Below, piece after piece: positions 8,175-16,843 of a stretch of 64,000 nt of DNA (position 1 is the first letter of the stretch; each line of letters starts with the position of its first letter). The notes beneath the pieces were generated by a model. The model ran no database searches, was not told the origin of the DNA, and saw nothing but the letters and a program-made list of their open reading frames with translations. This DNA is from an uncultured Draconibacterium sp. (GTDB lineage Bacteria > Bacteroidota > Bacteroidia > Bacteroidales > Prolixibacteraceae), in assembly GCF_963677565.1 (NCBI RefSeq), contig NZ_OY781982.1, positions 372,001-436,000 on the forward strand. The letters are read 5' to 3'. The position numbers and the translations under genes were made by a program.

Positions 8175-9155
8175 ATGAATCAACATTTTCAAGATATCAT
8201 TTTACAATCTACCGGAGCTGAAAGCCTCTACGAAATTGAAGTTATTCAAAGCCTGTGGAGTGGTTATGGCGAGATAGTTCGGTTTGGACTTGAAGGTTGT
8301 GAACCTGAAAGTGTTGTAGTAAAACATGTAAACCTGCCGGAAGGCGGATCGCATCCGCGAGGTTGGAACACCGATCTATCCCACCAGCGAAAACTCAAAT
8401 CATACAAAGTTGAAACGGAGTGGTACAGATCGTTTAACTCGCATTGCGACGATAACTGTAAAACACCACAGTGTTTTGCGCTTGAAACAAAGGGCAGCGA
8501 AGTTTTAATGGTTTTTGAAGACCTCGACAGCTCCGGTTTTGCGGAACGTTTAAGTTCGGTGGTTAACTGGGACAATATAAATGCCTGTTTGCATTGGCTG
8601 GCTAACTTTCATGCAACTTTTATGGGGACAAAGCCAGAAGGTCTGTGGGAAACCGGCACCTACTGGCACCTTGAAACCCGCCCTGAGGAATTGGAAGCAA
8701 TGGATGACCTTCCGCTAAAGAATGCAGCCTTAGCCATTGATGAGAAACTAAAAGCCAGTCCTTTTCAAACGCTGGTACACGGCGATGCCAAACTGGCCAA
8801 CTTCTGTTTTTCTGCCGATGGCAAAAATGTAGCGGCAGTAGATTTCCAATATGTTGGTGGCGGATGTGGGATGAAAGACCTGGCTTATTTTATTGGCAGT
8901 TGCATGAGCGAAAGCGACTGCGAGAAATACGAAGAGAAACTGCTCGAAATATATTTCACACATCTGCGTGAAGCACTGCAAAAGAAAAATTCCAACATTG
9001 ACAGCGATGCACTTGAAGCCGACTGGCGTAAATTATATCACGTTGCCTGGGCCGATTTTCATCGCTTTTTGAAAGGCTGGCACCCCGGTCACTGGAAAAT
9101 TAACTCTTACAGCGAACGTGTTTCGCGCGAAGTAATTGAAAATATCTCTGCGTAA
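8175..9155 (+). CDS. EcKinase/aminoglycoside phosphotransferase-like small-molecule kinase
   Basis: The 326-residue protein has the choline kinase/APH-like fold of the EcKinase (ecdysteroid kinase-like) family. Visible elements are ESVVVKHVN (ATP-binding lysine), VLMVFEDLDSSGF (hinge), LVHGDAKLANFCF (catalytic HGD loop) and VAAVDFQYVGGGCGMKDLA (metal-binding Asp in DFQ). It probably phosphorylates a small hydroxylated compound in the cytosol; the substrate is unknown. It lies 58 bp before a CysQ-like phosphatase gene on the same strand, which may be co-transcribed. Confidence 0.82.
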   Translation: MNQHFQDIILQSTGAESLYEIEVIQSLWSGYGEIVRFGLEGCEPESVVVKHVNLPEGGSHPRGWNTDLSHQRKLKSYKVETEWYRSFNSHCDDNCKTPQCFALETKGSEVLMVFEDLDSSGFAERLSSVVNWDNINACLHWLANFHATFMGTKPEGLWETGTYWHLETRPEELEAMDDLPLKNAALAIDEKLKASPFQTLVHGDAKLANFCFSADGKNVAAVDFQYVGGGCGMKDLAYFIGSCMSESDCEKYEEKLLEIYFTHLREALQKKNSNIDSDALEADWRKLYHVAWADFHRFLKGWHPGHWKINSYSERVSREVIENISA

Positions 9156-9212
9156 TAGCAACTTTGTGTAACTTTAGTGCATAAATCTATCATTCAAAGA
9201 TAAATTCTACGT

Positions 9213-10100
9213 ATGCTTTTAACCACTGAAGATTTACTTTCGCTCTCCCATCTTGCCATTGATGCTGCTCAAAAGGCAGGTTCTCTAATCAGCGAATATT
9301 CCACAAAAGATGTAACTGTAAACAATAAAGAGGCAGCCGACAGTCTGGCCTCGCAAGTGGTTACCGAAGTGGATGTAAAAGCACAAAACGCGATACTCAA
9401 GATTCTTTCGCCCTCAATTGCTAAATACGATCTGGCCTTACTCACCGAAGAAAGCACCGACGATAAAAATCGTTTTCAGAAAGACTATTTTTGGTGTATC
9501 GACCCAATGGACGGCACATTGGCATTTACAGAAAAAACACCCGGTTTTGCAGTTTCCATTGCGCTGGTTTCAAAATCAGGAGAACCGGTTATTGGCGTGG
9601 TTTTCGATCCTACAACGCAACAGCTGTATCATGCAATAAAAAATCAGGGGGCTTTTAAAAACCACAGAAAATGGCAACCTGATCTGGAGTTGAACGGAAA
9701 AGAAACTTTCACACTCCACATAGATCGTACTTTTCTGAAATACGAACATTTCGATGAATTTATTTCCGCATTTAAGAAGAATTTGCAGGAATTAAAAATC
9801 AACGAACTGCAACTACAAAAACAGGCAGGTGCAGTGTTAAACGCAATCTGGTCACTCGACCAGGCACCGGGTTGCTATTTCAAACTTCCGAAACCAACAC
9901 CCGGAGGAGGAAGCATTTGGGATTTTGCAGCAACAGCATGTATTTTTAACGAAATCGGTGCACCGGCAAGTAGTTTTGATGGTACAGCCCTTGACTTAAA
10001 CCGAAGTGATTCGTCCTTTATGAATCATCGCGGCGTTTTATATGCCGGTAATGCAGAGATTGCAGATACCATTCGGTCTGTGCTGAAAAAGAAATTGTAA
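9213..10100 (+). CDS. Inositol monophosphatase-superfamily phosphatase (CysQ/bisphosphate nucleotidase-like)
   Basis: Signature motifs of the lithium-sensitive phosphatase superfamily are present: LLTEEST (metal ligand Glu), CIDPMDGTLAFTEKTPGFAVSIALV (DPxDGT core), VFDPTTQQLYHA and the C-terminal GGGSIWDFAATACI (WDxAA). Members remove phosphate from inositol phosphates or 3'-phosphoadenosine 5'-phosphate using Mg2+. CysQ-type activity is plausible, but the C-terminal half is too diverged to decide. Length (295 residues) is normal for the family. Confidence 0.85.
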   Translation: MLLTTEDLLSLSHLAIDAAQKAGSLISEYSTKDVTVNNKEAADSLASQVVTEVDVKAQNAILKILSPSIAKYDLALLTEESTDDKNRFQKDYFWCIDPMDGTLAFTEKTPGFAVSIALVSKSGEPVIGVVFDPTTQQLYHAIKNQGAFKNHRKWQPDLELNGKETFTLHIDRTFLKYEHFDEFISAFKKNLQELKINELQLQKQAGAVLNAIWSLDQAPGCYFKLPKPTPGGGSIWDFAATACIFNEIGAPASSFDGTALDLNRSDSSFMNHRGVLYAGNAEIADTIRSVLKKKL

Positions 10101-10152
10101 CAGATGAGAGAGAAACATAATAGAATTGCACATTAACAGGGGTATACTGGTT

Positions 10153-10644
10153 TTACCAAATAGCTATTTCGGCTTCTACATTATTCAGGGTGTTGGTTAA
10201 GCAGCTTCTAAAATTTAATGCTTCTGCTACGAATACATCAAAATTACATTCGCCCCAAATACGTTCTCCGTTATGATCATTCTTCAGATTAACGCGACAA
10301 TAAAAATAAGATTCCTCATCATAATTCTTGTTACGCGCTTCACTGCTAACCTCAAATAGACCATCTTCGAAAACTACCCACCATTTGCGCCAGTATATAC
10401 CTTCTTTTATAGAAGCATCGTACTGTATGTCATGATCAAAAACATCAATACACACCCACCAGTTTTTATATGTTTCAGGATTCCCTATGTTTTCTATCAG
10501 GTATTTAACTTCGTTCACTTTAGCCCGGTCGGCATCCGAAAGTTCGGCGAGCGTGGCTACAAAATCGACAAAGTCTTTAAGCTTTTGCATGTTTTTAACC
10601 AATGCGGCACTGGGTGCCCAATATTTTTGTGGTGTTGTTGCCAT
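10153..10644 (-). CDS. Hypothetical protein, coupled partner of the PD-(D/E)XK-like gene
   Basis: I do not recognise a domain. The 163-residue protein has an N-terminal helical part (about 1-55) and a C-terminal part rich in aromatic residues (NWWVCIDVFD, YWRKWWVVFEDGLFEV) that reads as beta-strands. There is no signal peptide or membrane segment. Its ATG overlaps the TAA of the upstream gene by one base (TAATG), so translation of the two is probably coupled and the products may act together. It is the last gene of a five-gene minus-strand run. Confidence 0.75.
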   Translation of the reverse strand: MATTPQKYWAPSAALVKNMQKLKDFVDFVATLAELSDADRAKVNEVKYLIENIGNPETYKNWWVCIDVFDHDIQYDASIKEGIYWRKWWVVFEDGLFEVSSEARNKNYDEESYFYCRVNLKNDHNGERIWGECNFDVFVAEALNFRSCLTNTLNNVEAEIAIW

Positions 10645-11135
10645 TATTCCACCCCCTCGAAAAACCGAACAGCGTAATTTGTAAACTGCTTTACCAATTT
10701 TTTATCTAAACCAAATTCAAGCACATTTTCTAACAGGTAAGAATCGTTACAACGCAAATCTTCGCCTGCCAGAATTTGTTGACACGAAATACACCGGATA
10801 TCTTTTTTCGAAACAATAATAAACCACGCATTGGTATAGGGATAAGCTTTTATCAGGTCGCTCGAAACAGGGAAATCGCAAGCCTTACGATACTTTACCT
10901 CAACGTAGTGAAGTTTATTTATGGGTGGCGGTGCCTGTACCACAAAATCGGGCATTTTGCGTATTTGCATGGCAGTATCCGAGGTATCGTAATTTAGTTT
11001 ACCCGCAATGGTAGGCATGCTGCGTTCCATACCATGCTCGTAAACATTATAACCGCAATACTGAAACAGTTCTTTTATAATGGTTTCTGCCACACGGGCT
11101 TTTATCATTCGGTAGTGAAAATTGTTGTTTTGCAT
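10644..11135 (-). CDS. Putative PD-(D/E)XK-fold nuclease-like protein
   Basis: The central segment KMPDFVVQAPPPINKLHYVEVKYR carries the spaced Asp and E-x-K residues of the PD-(D/E)XK nuclease superfamily (D in MPDF, ExK in VEVKYR). A preceding helical region contains a Glu in RVAETIIKELF that could be a fourth active-site residue. After the core comes YPYTNAWFIIVSK, as often follows in Vsr, Hjc and restriction-like nucleases. Sequence family is not identified; the nuclease call rests on these motifs only. It is 15 bp downstream of the transposase-like gene and overlaps the next gene by one base. Confidence 0.65.
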   Translation of the reverse strand: MQNNNFHYRMIKARVAETIIKELFQYCGYNVYEHGMERSMPTIAGKLNYDTSDTAMQIRKMPDFVVQAPPPINKLHYVEVKYRKACDFPVSSDLIKAYPYTNAWFIIVSKKDIRCISCQQILAGEDLRCNDSYLLENVLEFGLDKKLVKQFTNYAVRFFEGVE

Positions 11136-11149
11136 GTGTAATGATTTTA

Positions 11150-11731
11150 TTAATCTGTTTTATTGCGATCTGCATCCCAATTCTCGGGATTTGAAATGAT
11201 ATAATTACAAATACGTTCAAACGATTCGTTGTTTCGGATAATGTGATCGTGATACCGCGGTTGCCAGGCAAATTCGGGATTAATTTTACGGGCACGTGTT
11301 GTTACCCCAATTTTGAAACCACGTATTATTGATGCCAGATTTTTACGTTGCGGACCAAATTGGTTGGCCGGCGTTGGCGGCGTTGGTGGCGTTGGTGGTG
11401 GTAGAGACGCAATGCATTGCGTCTCTACGTGGCCATCAATATTATATTGGTTTTTACCAATTATAATTATGGCATGAAAATGATTGGGCATAATAATATA
11501 TTCCCCCATGGTTAAATTCATATCGGGGCGCAAATCAAATGTTTTTAACCATTCGGTTTGGGCAATTTTACCAATTGCCGATAATTGCATTTCGCCATTC
11601 ACAACATCGCCAAAATAATGTTCCCTACCCTGCGTACAAATGGTAACAAAATAGGCTGCATTAAGGCCATAATCCCAATTTTGCAAACGGGCCGACGATA
11701 TGCGGTATTTATTTCTGAATTTATCGGGCAT
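11150..11731 (-). CDS. REP-associated tyrosine transposase (RAYT / TnpA_REP, IS200-like HUH enzyme)
   Basis: The HUH motif is visible as YIIMPNHFHAIIII at about residues 80-93, and a candidate catalytic tyrosine lies in RICNYIISNPENW near the C-terminus. N-terminal LNAAYFVTICTQGREHYFG is typical of RAYT (Y1 transposase-like) proteins, which are domesticated single-copy relatives of IS200 that mobilise or maintain REP palindromes. Between the HUH motif and the C-terminal part is an unusual insertion, VETQCIAS followed by a Pro-Thr run (PPPTPPTPPTPA). It is encoded by a perfect palindrome plus a GGCGTTGGT-type short repeat. The frame is maintained, so the protein may still be active. Confidence 0.87.
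   Translation of the reverse strand: MPDKFRNKYRISSARLQNWDYGLNAAYFVTICTQGREHYFGDVVNGEMQLSAIGKIAQTEWLKTFDLRPDMNLTMGEYIIMPNHFHAIIIIGKNQYNIDGHVETQCIASLPPPTPPTPPTPANQFGPQRKNLASIIRGFKIGVTTRARKINPEFAWQPRYHDHIIRNNESFERICNYIISNPENWDADRNKTD
11401..11428. repeat. Perfect 28-bp REP-like palindrome inside the RAYT gene
   Basis: The half-site GTAGAGACGCAATG is followed directly by its exact reverse complement. The palindrome lies in frame in the transposase gene and encodes the VETQCIAS part of the inserted linker. Next to it (about 11370-11400) is a run of GGCGTTGGT-like units. This type of GAGACGCAATGCATTGCGTCTC palindrome is, to my knowledge, a widespread dispersed repeat in Bacteroidota and cyanobacteria. 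Confidence 0.9.
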
Positions 11732-11779
11732 TATTTATATCTGAGATGAACGAGATAGCATCGCACATCGCTAGAGTTT

Positions 11780-12505
11780 TCATATTACCAATCTGAACTG
11801 ACTGGCCAGCATAGCATCCATATATTTTTCAAGTTCAACTTTCAAGTTCCTATTCCGTCGATGCATTACTCGAGAAATAACCTTTTTTGATTTAAGCCAA
11901 ACAACGGGGTTAACCTTCCATGCGATTTTCGTTATTTGTTTCTCTATCTCTTTTAGATTTTCCTCATGTAAGGAAGGTTTTAAAACGTTAAAGGCCATCT
12001 CTTTCCCGGTCGCAATATCTTGACGATGCTGATCATATTCATTTTCAAGTCTATCATAAACACTTTCTAATTCGGAGAAAGTTTGATTGATATTGTTTTT
12101 AGAGGAAATATAGTAAGCTAAAACAGGATCAACGGAGGCAAGCGATTTTATGGAATTTTCATAATTTTCAAGTTGTATTTTCAGTTTGTGCAGAATTTCC
12201 GGTTTCACAAATTGTTCGGCAATGTTTCCATACACTTTATCCATTAGTTTCATCAGCTCATCAGATTGCTGAGACTTAGGTATTTTGGACAACACCACCT
12301 CCTTAACAATACCTATAAATTTATTGACATCACTCCTGTGGAATAAATTATAAAGTTCCAATAGATGATATAAAATCTCCTTTAATTTCTTTTTGTCCTC
12401 TTTTCTGGCTCGAAACCATTGACTAAACTGGTTAAGCATCCATCCGATAACAATACCGACAATTGATACTATAAGCCCGAGTAAAACATTATCTGATAAA
12501 TCCAT
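11780..12505 (-). CDS. Membrane-anchored helical protein next to the type IIG enzyme
   Basis: A single N-terminal membrane helix (about residues 7-27, VLLGLIVSIVGIVIGWML) is followed by a basic stretch (RARKEDKKKLKE) and about 190 residues of mostly helical, charged sequence with likely coiled coils (KNNINQTFSELESVYDRLENEY). No enzyme motif is seen. The stop codon of the restriction-modification gene is only 10 bp upstream, so the two are co-transcribed. This context hints at an accessory role in defence, which is inference. Confidence 0.75.
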   Translation of the reverse strand: MDLSDNVLLGLIVSIVGIVIGWMLNQFSQWFRARKEDKKKLKEILYHLLELYNLFHRSDVNKFIGIVKEVVLSKIPKSQQSDELMKLMDKVYGNIAEQFVKPEILHKLKIQLENYENSIKSLASVDPVLAYYISSKNNINQTFSELESVYDRLENEYDQHRQDIATGKEMAFNVLKPSLHEENLKEIEKQITKIAWKVNPVVWLKSKKVISRVMHRRNRNLKVELEKYMDAMLASQFRLVI

Positions 12506-12515
12506 TTCTAGATTA

Positions 12516-15500
12516 TTATTTAGTCATTTCTCTCTCGACAATCTTAATCTCCTCCTCTGTTAATTCATATAACTCATAAACCATTTGATCAATTTCTGCC
12601 TCAAGCACACAAGTATTTGCTTGCGAATCAATCTGTTTTTGAGCGATTATTTGATCAACCTTCTTTTTAAATTGCGAATAAATTTCAAAAGATATCGGTT
12701 TAAAAGGTATTTGTTCCATAAAAACTTTTCTCAATTCTCTACTATTCCCTTGAAGTTCTGGAAAAGTTTCCAAAAAGACATATCTAAATAACTTGGAGTT
12801 AAGAAACGCAACAAGTGACTCTAAATTCTTTCCATTAATAAAAAACGTTTTATTGTTCGAAAAGTAATGATTATCACCATCAAGAAAGAATGGCAAGAAC
12901 TTAGTAATTTCTGGATAAATAATTTTCTTTTCCTCGAATAGCATCAGATAATCTTGTGATGGATGGTTATCCAACTCCAACCAATGATGCTGTCCATTTT
13001 TGACTTGGCCTCGTTTTTTGAGTTTCTTCTCAAAGCCTAATAGATAGTCATAAATTTCAGGATACTCATGCACTAAACTGGCACCTTTCCCATGTGCAAC
13101 TACTATAACATATTGTTTGCCAAAAATTGCGTCATACTTTCGAATATCTCTCCCTCTAAGTAATGGTTTAATAATCTCGGCACTCTTCGGATCTTTAGAA
13201 ATTAGCGTTCTCCTCCTATCTTCATTTATAATATACGCTTCATTGAGACCAGTCCTGAAACCATTGCTGATTTCAAAACCAAGACTTTTTAATGGCATTG
13301 AATCCCGTTCAACACTTTTCCTAATTTGAAACTTTTCTTTTGTGGAAACAGACCATGCATTGCACCCCAAAGTGTCAATTTCATATGACTTATTTTCGAC
13401 AAAAACCTCTAAATCAGAAAGGAGAGGTTTTAAAGTTTTTTCTATCAAACACGCAGAGATTTTTCCCTTGTATTTTGACTTTTCAATAAAAAGAACATTT
13501 GTTAGCACGGTAGCTGAATCAAAGACGGGATAATCAGAAAAATCAATTAACCGCCAAGGATTATATTTATCAATCAAAACCCCTCTTAGCGATTTTCCAT
13601 AATTTGAACGCATCCATGTACTTGACGTGATGAAACACAAGGTTGATAATTCTCTAAGAATATTCATTCCTTGTTCATAAAATAAGGTGTAAATATCTCC
13701 TCTCTTCTCTATCGAATTGTAGTGATGCTTAACTGCAAAGTAATCCACTTCTGATTTTTCCAAAGAAAAATAAGGAGGATTCCCAATAACAACATCAAAA
13801 CCAATGTAATCGCCTTTCTCATTTAGCACTTCCGGAAACTCGAAACGCCATTCAAAAGCATTATGGTATATGACATTGTTTACAATCTCCTCTTTTTGTG
13901 ACAAACTCTTTTCTGCCTTCTGCTTTAATAACTTCAGATTGTCCTTTTCTGCCTTCTTAATCTTTTCGTTAAACAACTTTAAATTCTCCAACCGTTGTTT
14001 TTCTGCAACATAAGCCTCCTGGTCTCTCTGATTTTGTAGGATAAACTTTTTATCGAGTGTACTTTGAAAATTACTTTTTACCTCTTTAATAATTTCTAAC
14101 ACTTCGTGCTTTCGCTTTTTATCGTTGGTGTTTTTGTATTCGGCAACCGCATTTTTATAGTCGTCAAAATTGTAGTTAACATTTTTCCCTTTAAAGGCAT
14201 CTTTCAAATCGTCGGTTAATGCGAAACGTGAAATTAATGAGTTTCCAGCTTTTATATTAATATCGATATTAGGTAGGGTTTGTAGTTGTCCTGCATCGGT
14301 ATAGTAGGCATTCTTTAGCAATTCAATCCATAGACGCAATCGACATATTTTTACCGAGTTTGGATTAATATCAACTCCAAACAGCGAATTCTCAATAATA
14401 TTTTGTTTCTCGTGAAAGAGCGTTTTCTGAATAAGCGCCGTTTCTTTTATACCGGGCTTATAATCGAGTAAGTGTCCGTGTTCATCGGTAATATATAATT
14501 CGTCGTTTTCAACTATTATTTCGCTACGTAAGGAATTGCCATTTTCATCAACCAGAATGTGCAACTCGCTTTTTATGCCAATTATTTCGTTAAGTGCCGA
14601 AACCAAAAAGTGCCCTGATCCTACAGCCGGATCGACAATGCGTATAGAATTTACAATTTTGTTAAAGCGCTTTAAGTCGTCCGTTTTAAAAAAACGATTG
14701 GTATAAGCTTTTAAGTCATCGAAGGTTTCGATCTGATCGTCTTCCATATCACGAAACTTATGCACAATTGCACGCCTGATGGTTTCGCGGCTCATATACA
14801 TAGTTATATAGGCTGGGGTATAAAACGAACCTTCCTTATAGCCGTTGATCTTTTCGAAAATCAGCCCTAGCACCGAGGCATTAATCAATGTTTTACTTTC
14901 GTTGTCATCCTCAATCCCCTCGGTGCCATCGGTAGAAAAATTATAGGCATCTAAAAAGCGGAAAAGGTAATCAAGTGTATTTAATTTCCCGTTCAGGCGT
15001 TTACCATTGACATTTTTTAATACCGTTTGACTGAAAACCGGCATTTTATCGTCGTTTAACGACGAAATCGTAAAAGCTTCGTTTTCTAAAACTGAACGCT
15101 CGAATAAAGAAGAGTTCAAATAAGGAATATATTGGAATCTTTCCCGGTATTTAGGATGACGATCTTCGGGCTGTTTGGCCAGAGCCGAAAAAAATAAATC
15201 ATTAAGGTCATCGAAGCCCTTAATAAAATCGGAATTTAAAAAACGATATTCATTTGCGTTGCCATGGTAGCTTAACAACTGGCTCTCCAATAGCTTTAAA
15301 AATAAAATCCGGTTTATCCAGGTTAGCGTTAAATCCAAACCCGCATTAAAAGCTTTATTCTCCCCTTTTTCTAGACTTTTAATATTGTTCAAATAGTCGC
15401 GGTCTTCAATAATAAAAATTGCATTTTCTAAAATTGAACCATAATCTCTTTTATCAGCAGCTTTTCGTTGTATTAACTTTTTACCCTTTTCTTTAATTTC

Positions 15501-16274
15501 TTCGAGACCGATAATATGTAATAACTCGTTGTAAAAAGTTTTATTTAGCTTATTACTGTCGTTCCCAAAAGCTGCCCCAAGAAAATGAACATCGGAAAAG
15601 ATTTTATAAAGAGTATTTAATGCAGAATCGCTGTATGTTTTAATACTCTTCTTTGTAAAATCGAGATAAACAAATGGGAGTTCCTGTTCTATTTCCGCTA
15701 TATATTTCTTAGCAATTTCATTATAGAACAGTTCGTTTTTGGAACTATCTTTTTTGCCGTCTCTAAAATCTTCGTACTCCTTAACAAGTGCTCTGTTCTT
15801 ATAGAAAAGTCTGTAGAAATCTTCGCTTTTAAACAAGTACCACTCGTAGCCATTGGTGGCAATTAAATGTTTTATGTTATTGTTCTTTTCGTCGATACGT
15901 TCCCGCAAGTAATATAACAACAGCTCATGTAATGCTTTCCGGTTTAAATTATCATTTAAAAGAAATTCTGACTTATTACTTGGCTTTTTTGTTTCGATAA
16001 TTACTCCAACTTCAGAACTAAGGTTTTTCCCAAGATAAATAGCAAGGTCAATATTTCCCTTTGTATTTATGTAATTGTCTTCATAAAATGTATTCTTAAA
16101 AAACGTTTTTATTGGTTCTTTGATATGTTCTTCGCTTTCGTTCTTTATGTCAATTTCCTTAATTTCCTTCAAGCAACTTAATAGTTCATCGATGAACGAA
16201 TTAACATCTTTTCTTAACGGTTTATGTTTTCGGTAAGCAGGATTTAATGCTTTGCGGGTATTTAGTTTCGTCAT
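12516..16274 (-). CDS. Type IIG restriction-modification enzyme (Eco57I-like, N6-adenine methylase fused to nuclease)
   Basis: The 1252-residue protein contains all modules of a single-chain restriction-modification enzyme. An N-terminal nuclease-like domain has NIDLAIYLGKN and IIETKKPSN, i.e. the Asp and E-x-K of PD-(D/E)XK around residues 76-96. A long helical connector follows. Methylase motif I is VDPAVGSGHFLV near residue 550 and motif IV is VVIGNPPYFSLEKS near 832, giving a gamma-type N6-adenine methyltransferase. A charged coiled insert lies between them (about 690-790). The last 350 residues (EISNGFRTGLNEAYII, IIKPLLRGRDIRKY, PEITKFLPFFLD) look like a TaqI-C-type target-recognition domain. 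No separate specificity or methylase gene is needed. It heads the minus-strand run. Confidence 0.92.
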   Translation of the reverse strand: MTKLNTRKALNPAYRKHKPLRKDVNSFIDELLSCLKEIKEIDIKNESEEHIKEPIKTFFKNTFYEDNYINTKGNIDLAIYLGKNLSSEVGVIIETKKPSNKSEFLLNDNLNRKALHELLLYYLRERIDEKNNNIKHLIATNGYEWYLFKSEDFYRLFYKNRALVKEYEDFRDGKKDSSKNELFYNEIAKKYIAEIEQELPFVYLDFTKKSIKTYSDSALNTLYKIFSDVHFLGAAFGNDSNKLNKTFYNELLHIIGLEEIKEKGKKLIQRKAADKRDYGSILENAIFIIEDRDYLNNIKSLEKGENKAFNAGLDLTLTWINRILFLKLLESQLLSYHGNANEYRFLNSDFIKGFDDLNDLFFSALAKQPEDRHPKYRERFQYIPYLNSSLFERSVLENEAFTISSLNDDKMPVFSQTVLKNVNGKRLNGKLNTLDYLFRFLDAYNFSTDGTEGIEDDNESKTLINASVLGLIFEKINGYKEGSFYTPAYITMYMSRETIRRAIVHKFRDMEDDQIETFDDLKAYTNRFFKTDDLKRFNKIVNSIRIVDPAVGSGHFLVSALNEIIGIKSELHILVDENGNSLRSEIIVENDELYITDEHGHLLDYKPGIKETALIQKTLFHEKQNIIENSLFGVDINPNSVKICRLRLWIELLKNAYYTDAGQLQTLPNIDINIKAGNSLISRFALTDDLKDAFKGKNVNYNFDDYKNAVAEYKNTNDKKRKHEVLEIIKEVKSNFQSTLDKKFILQNQRDQEAYVAEKQRLENLKLFNEKIKKAEKDNLKLLKQKAEKSLSQKEEIVNNVIYHNAFEWRFEFPEVLNEKGDYIGFDVVIGNPPYFSLEKSEVDYFAVKHHYNSIEKRGDIYTLFYEQGMNILRELSTLCFITSSTWMRSNYGKSLRGVLIDKYNPWRLIDFSDYPVFDSATVLTNVLFIEKSKYKGKISACLIEKTLKPLLSDLEVFVENKSYEIDTLGCNAWSVSTKEKFQIRKSVERDSMPLKSLGFEISNGFRTGLNEAYIINEDRRRTLISKDPKSAEIIKPLLRGRDIRKYDAIFGKQYVIVVAHGKGASLVHEYPEIYDYLLGFEKKLKKRGQVKNGQHHWLELDNHPSQDYLMLFEEKKIIYPEITKFLPFFLDGDNHYFSNNKTFFINGKNLESLVAFLNSKLFRYVFLETFPELQGNSRELRKVFMEQIPFKPISFEIYSQFKKKVDQIIAQKQIDSQANTCVLEAEIDQMVYELYELTEEEIKIVEREMTK

Positions 16275-16353
16275 TATATAGGTTTTGGTGTATTAAACGA
16301 AGCCCCAATTTAGCAAAAAATGAGGAAATATTTTATTGTTAATGAGATGAGAA

Positions 16354-16443
16354 GGGGCTAAAGCCCGGCTTTGATAGATGCGTTACTAACCCCGGCATTA
16401 ATGCCGGGGTTAAGCATAGCGTTCTGAACCGGGCTTTAGCCCC
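16354..16443. repeat. REP-like nested palindromic element
   Basis: Outer arms GGGGCTAAAGCCCGG (16354-16368) and CCGGGCTTTAGCCCC (16429-16443) are perfect inverted repeats. At the centre is a second, perfect 26-bp palindrome (16387-16412) whose half-site is TAACCCCGGCATT. This organisation is that of a bacterial interspersed mosaic or REP element, and it lies 80 bp upstream of the restriction-modification start. The RAYT encoded 4.6 kb away could be the enzyme acting on such elements, though its cognate repeat is not proven. Confidence 0.88.
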
Positions 16444-16512
16444 ATGACCCGCTACCGGCGGCTTTCCAATAATTGTCTAAAACACAAAAACGCGTAACTA
16501 ACTGATTTTAAA

Positions 16513-16843
16513 CCTCCCTCAGGTGACAGAAGTTGATTTCAAACGCGTTTTTTTACGCCCCCAGCACCTGTGGAAGCTTTCAAACGCATTTTTTTTCGTC
16601 CTCAGCTGCTGTGGAAGCTTTCAAACGTGTTTTATTGCTCCCTCAGGTGACTGAAGTCGGTTTCAAACACGTTTTTTTGCGCCCCCAGCTAACAGAAGTT
16701 GGTTTCAAATGCGTTTTCACACGCCACCAGATAAACGAAGTGGGGTTCAAACGTATTTTTTCTGGTGCACAGCACATAGTTGTTGGTACAAAACGCATTT
16801 TGCATAGGCATTGGCCTCCTGAGCAAATAAAAAACGGCATTTT
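16513..16843. repeat. Array of seven to eight degenerate 41/42-bp tandem repeats
   Basis: Copies of TTTCAAACGCGTTTTTT recur at 16537, 16578, 16619, 16661, 16703, 16745 and about 16787, with a decayed eighth near 16830. The spacing is 41, 41, 42, 42, 42, 42 bp. Each unit also has a CCCTCAG or CCCCAG start and a GAAGTTG-like middle. The core decamer AAACGCGTTT is a palindrome in the first unit; the other units differ from it only by C-to-T or G-to-A changes in its two CpG steps. Because the first spacings are not multiples of three, no single reading frame carries the repeat, so it is probably non-coding. It ends about 230 bp before the DUF6261 gene. Confidence 0.9.

Noticed and set aside
16513..16843. 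CRISPR array
   Set aside because: Units are adjacent 41/42-bp degenerate copies with no unique spacers between conserved repeats, and no cas genes are near.
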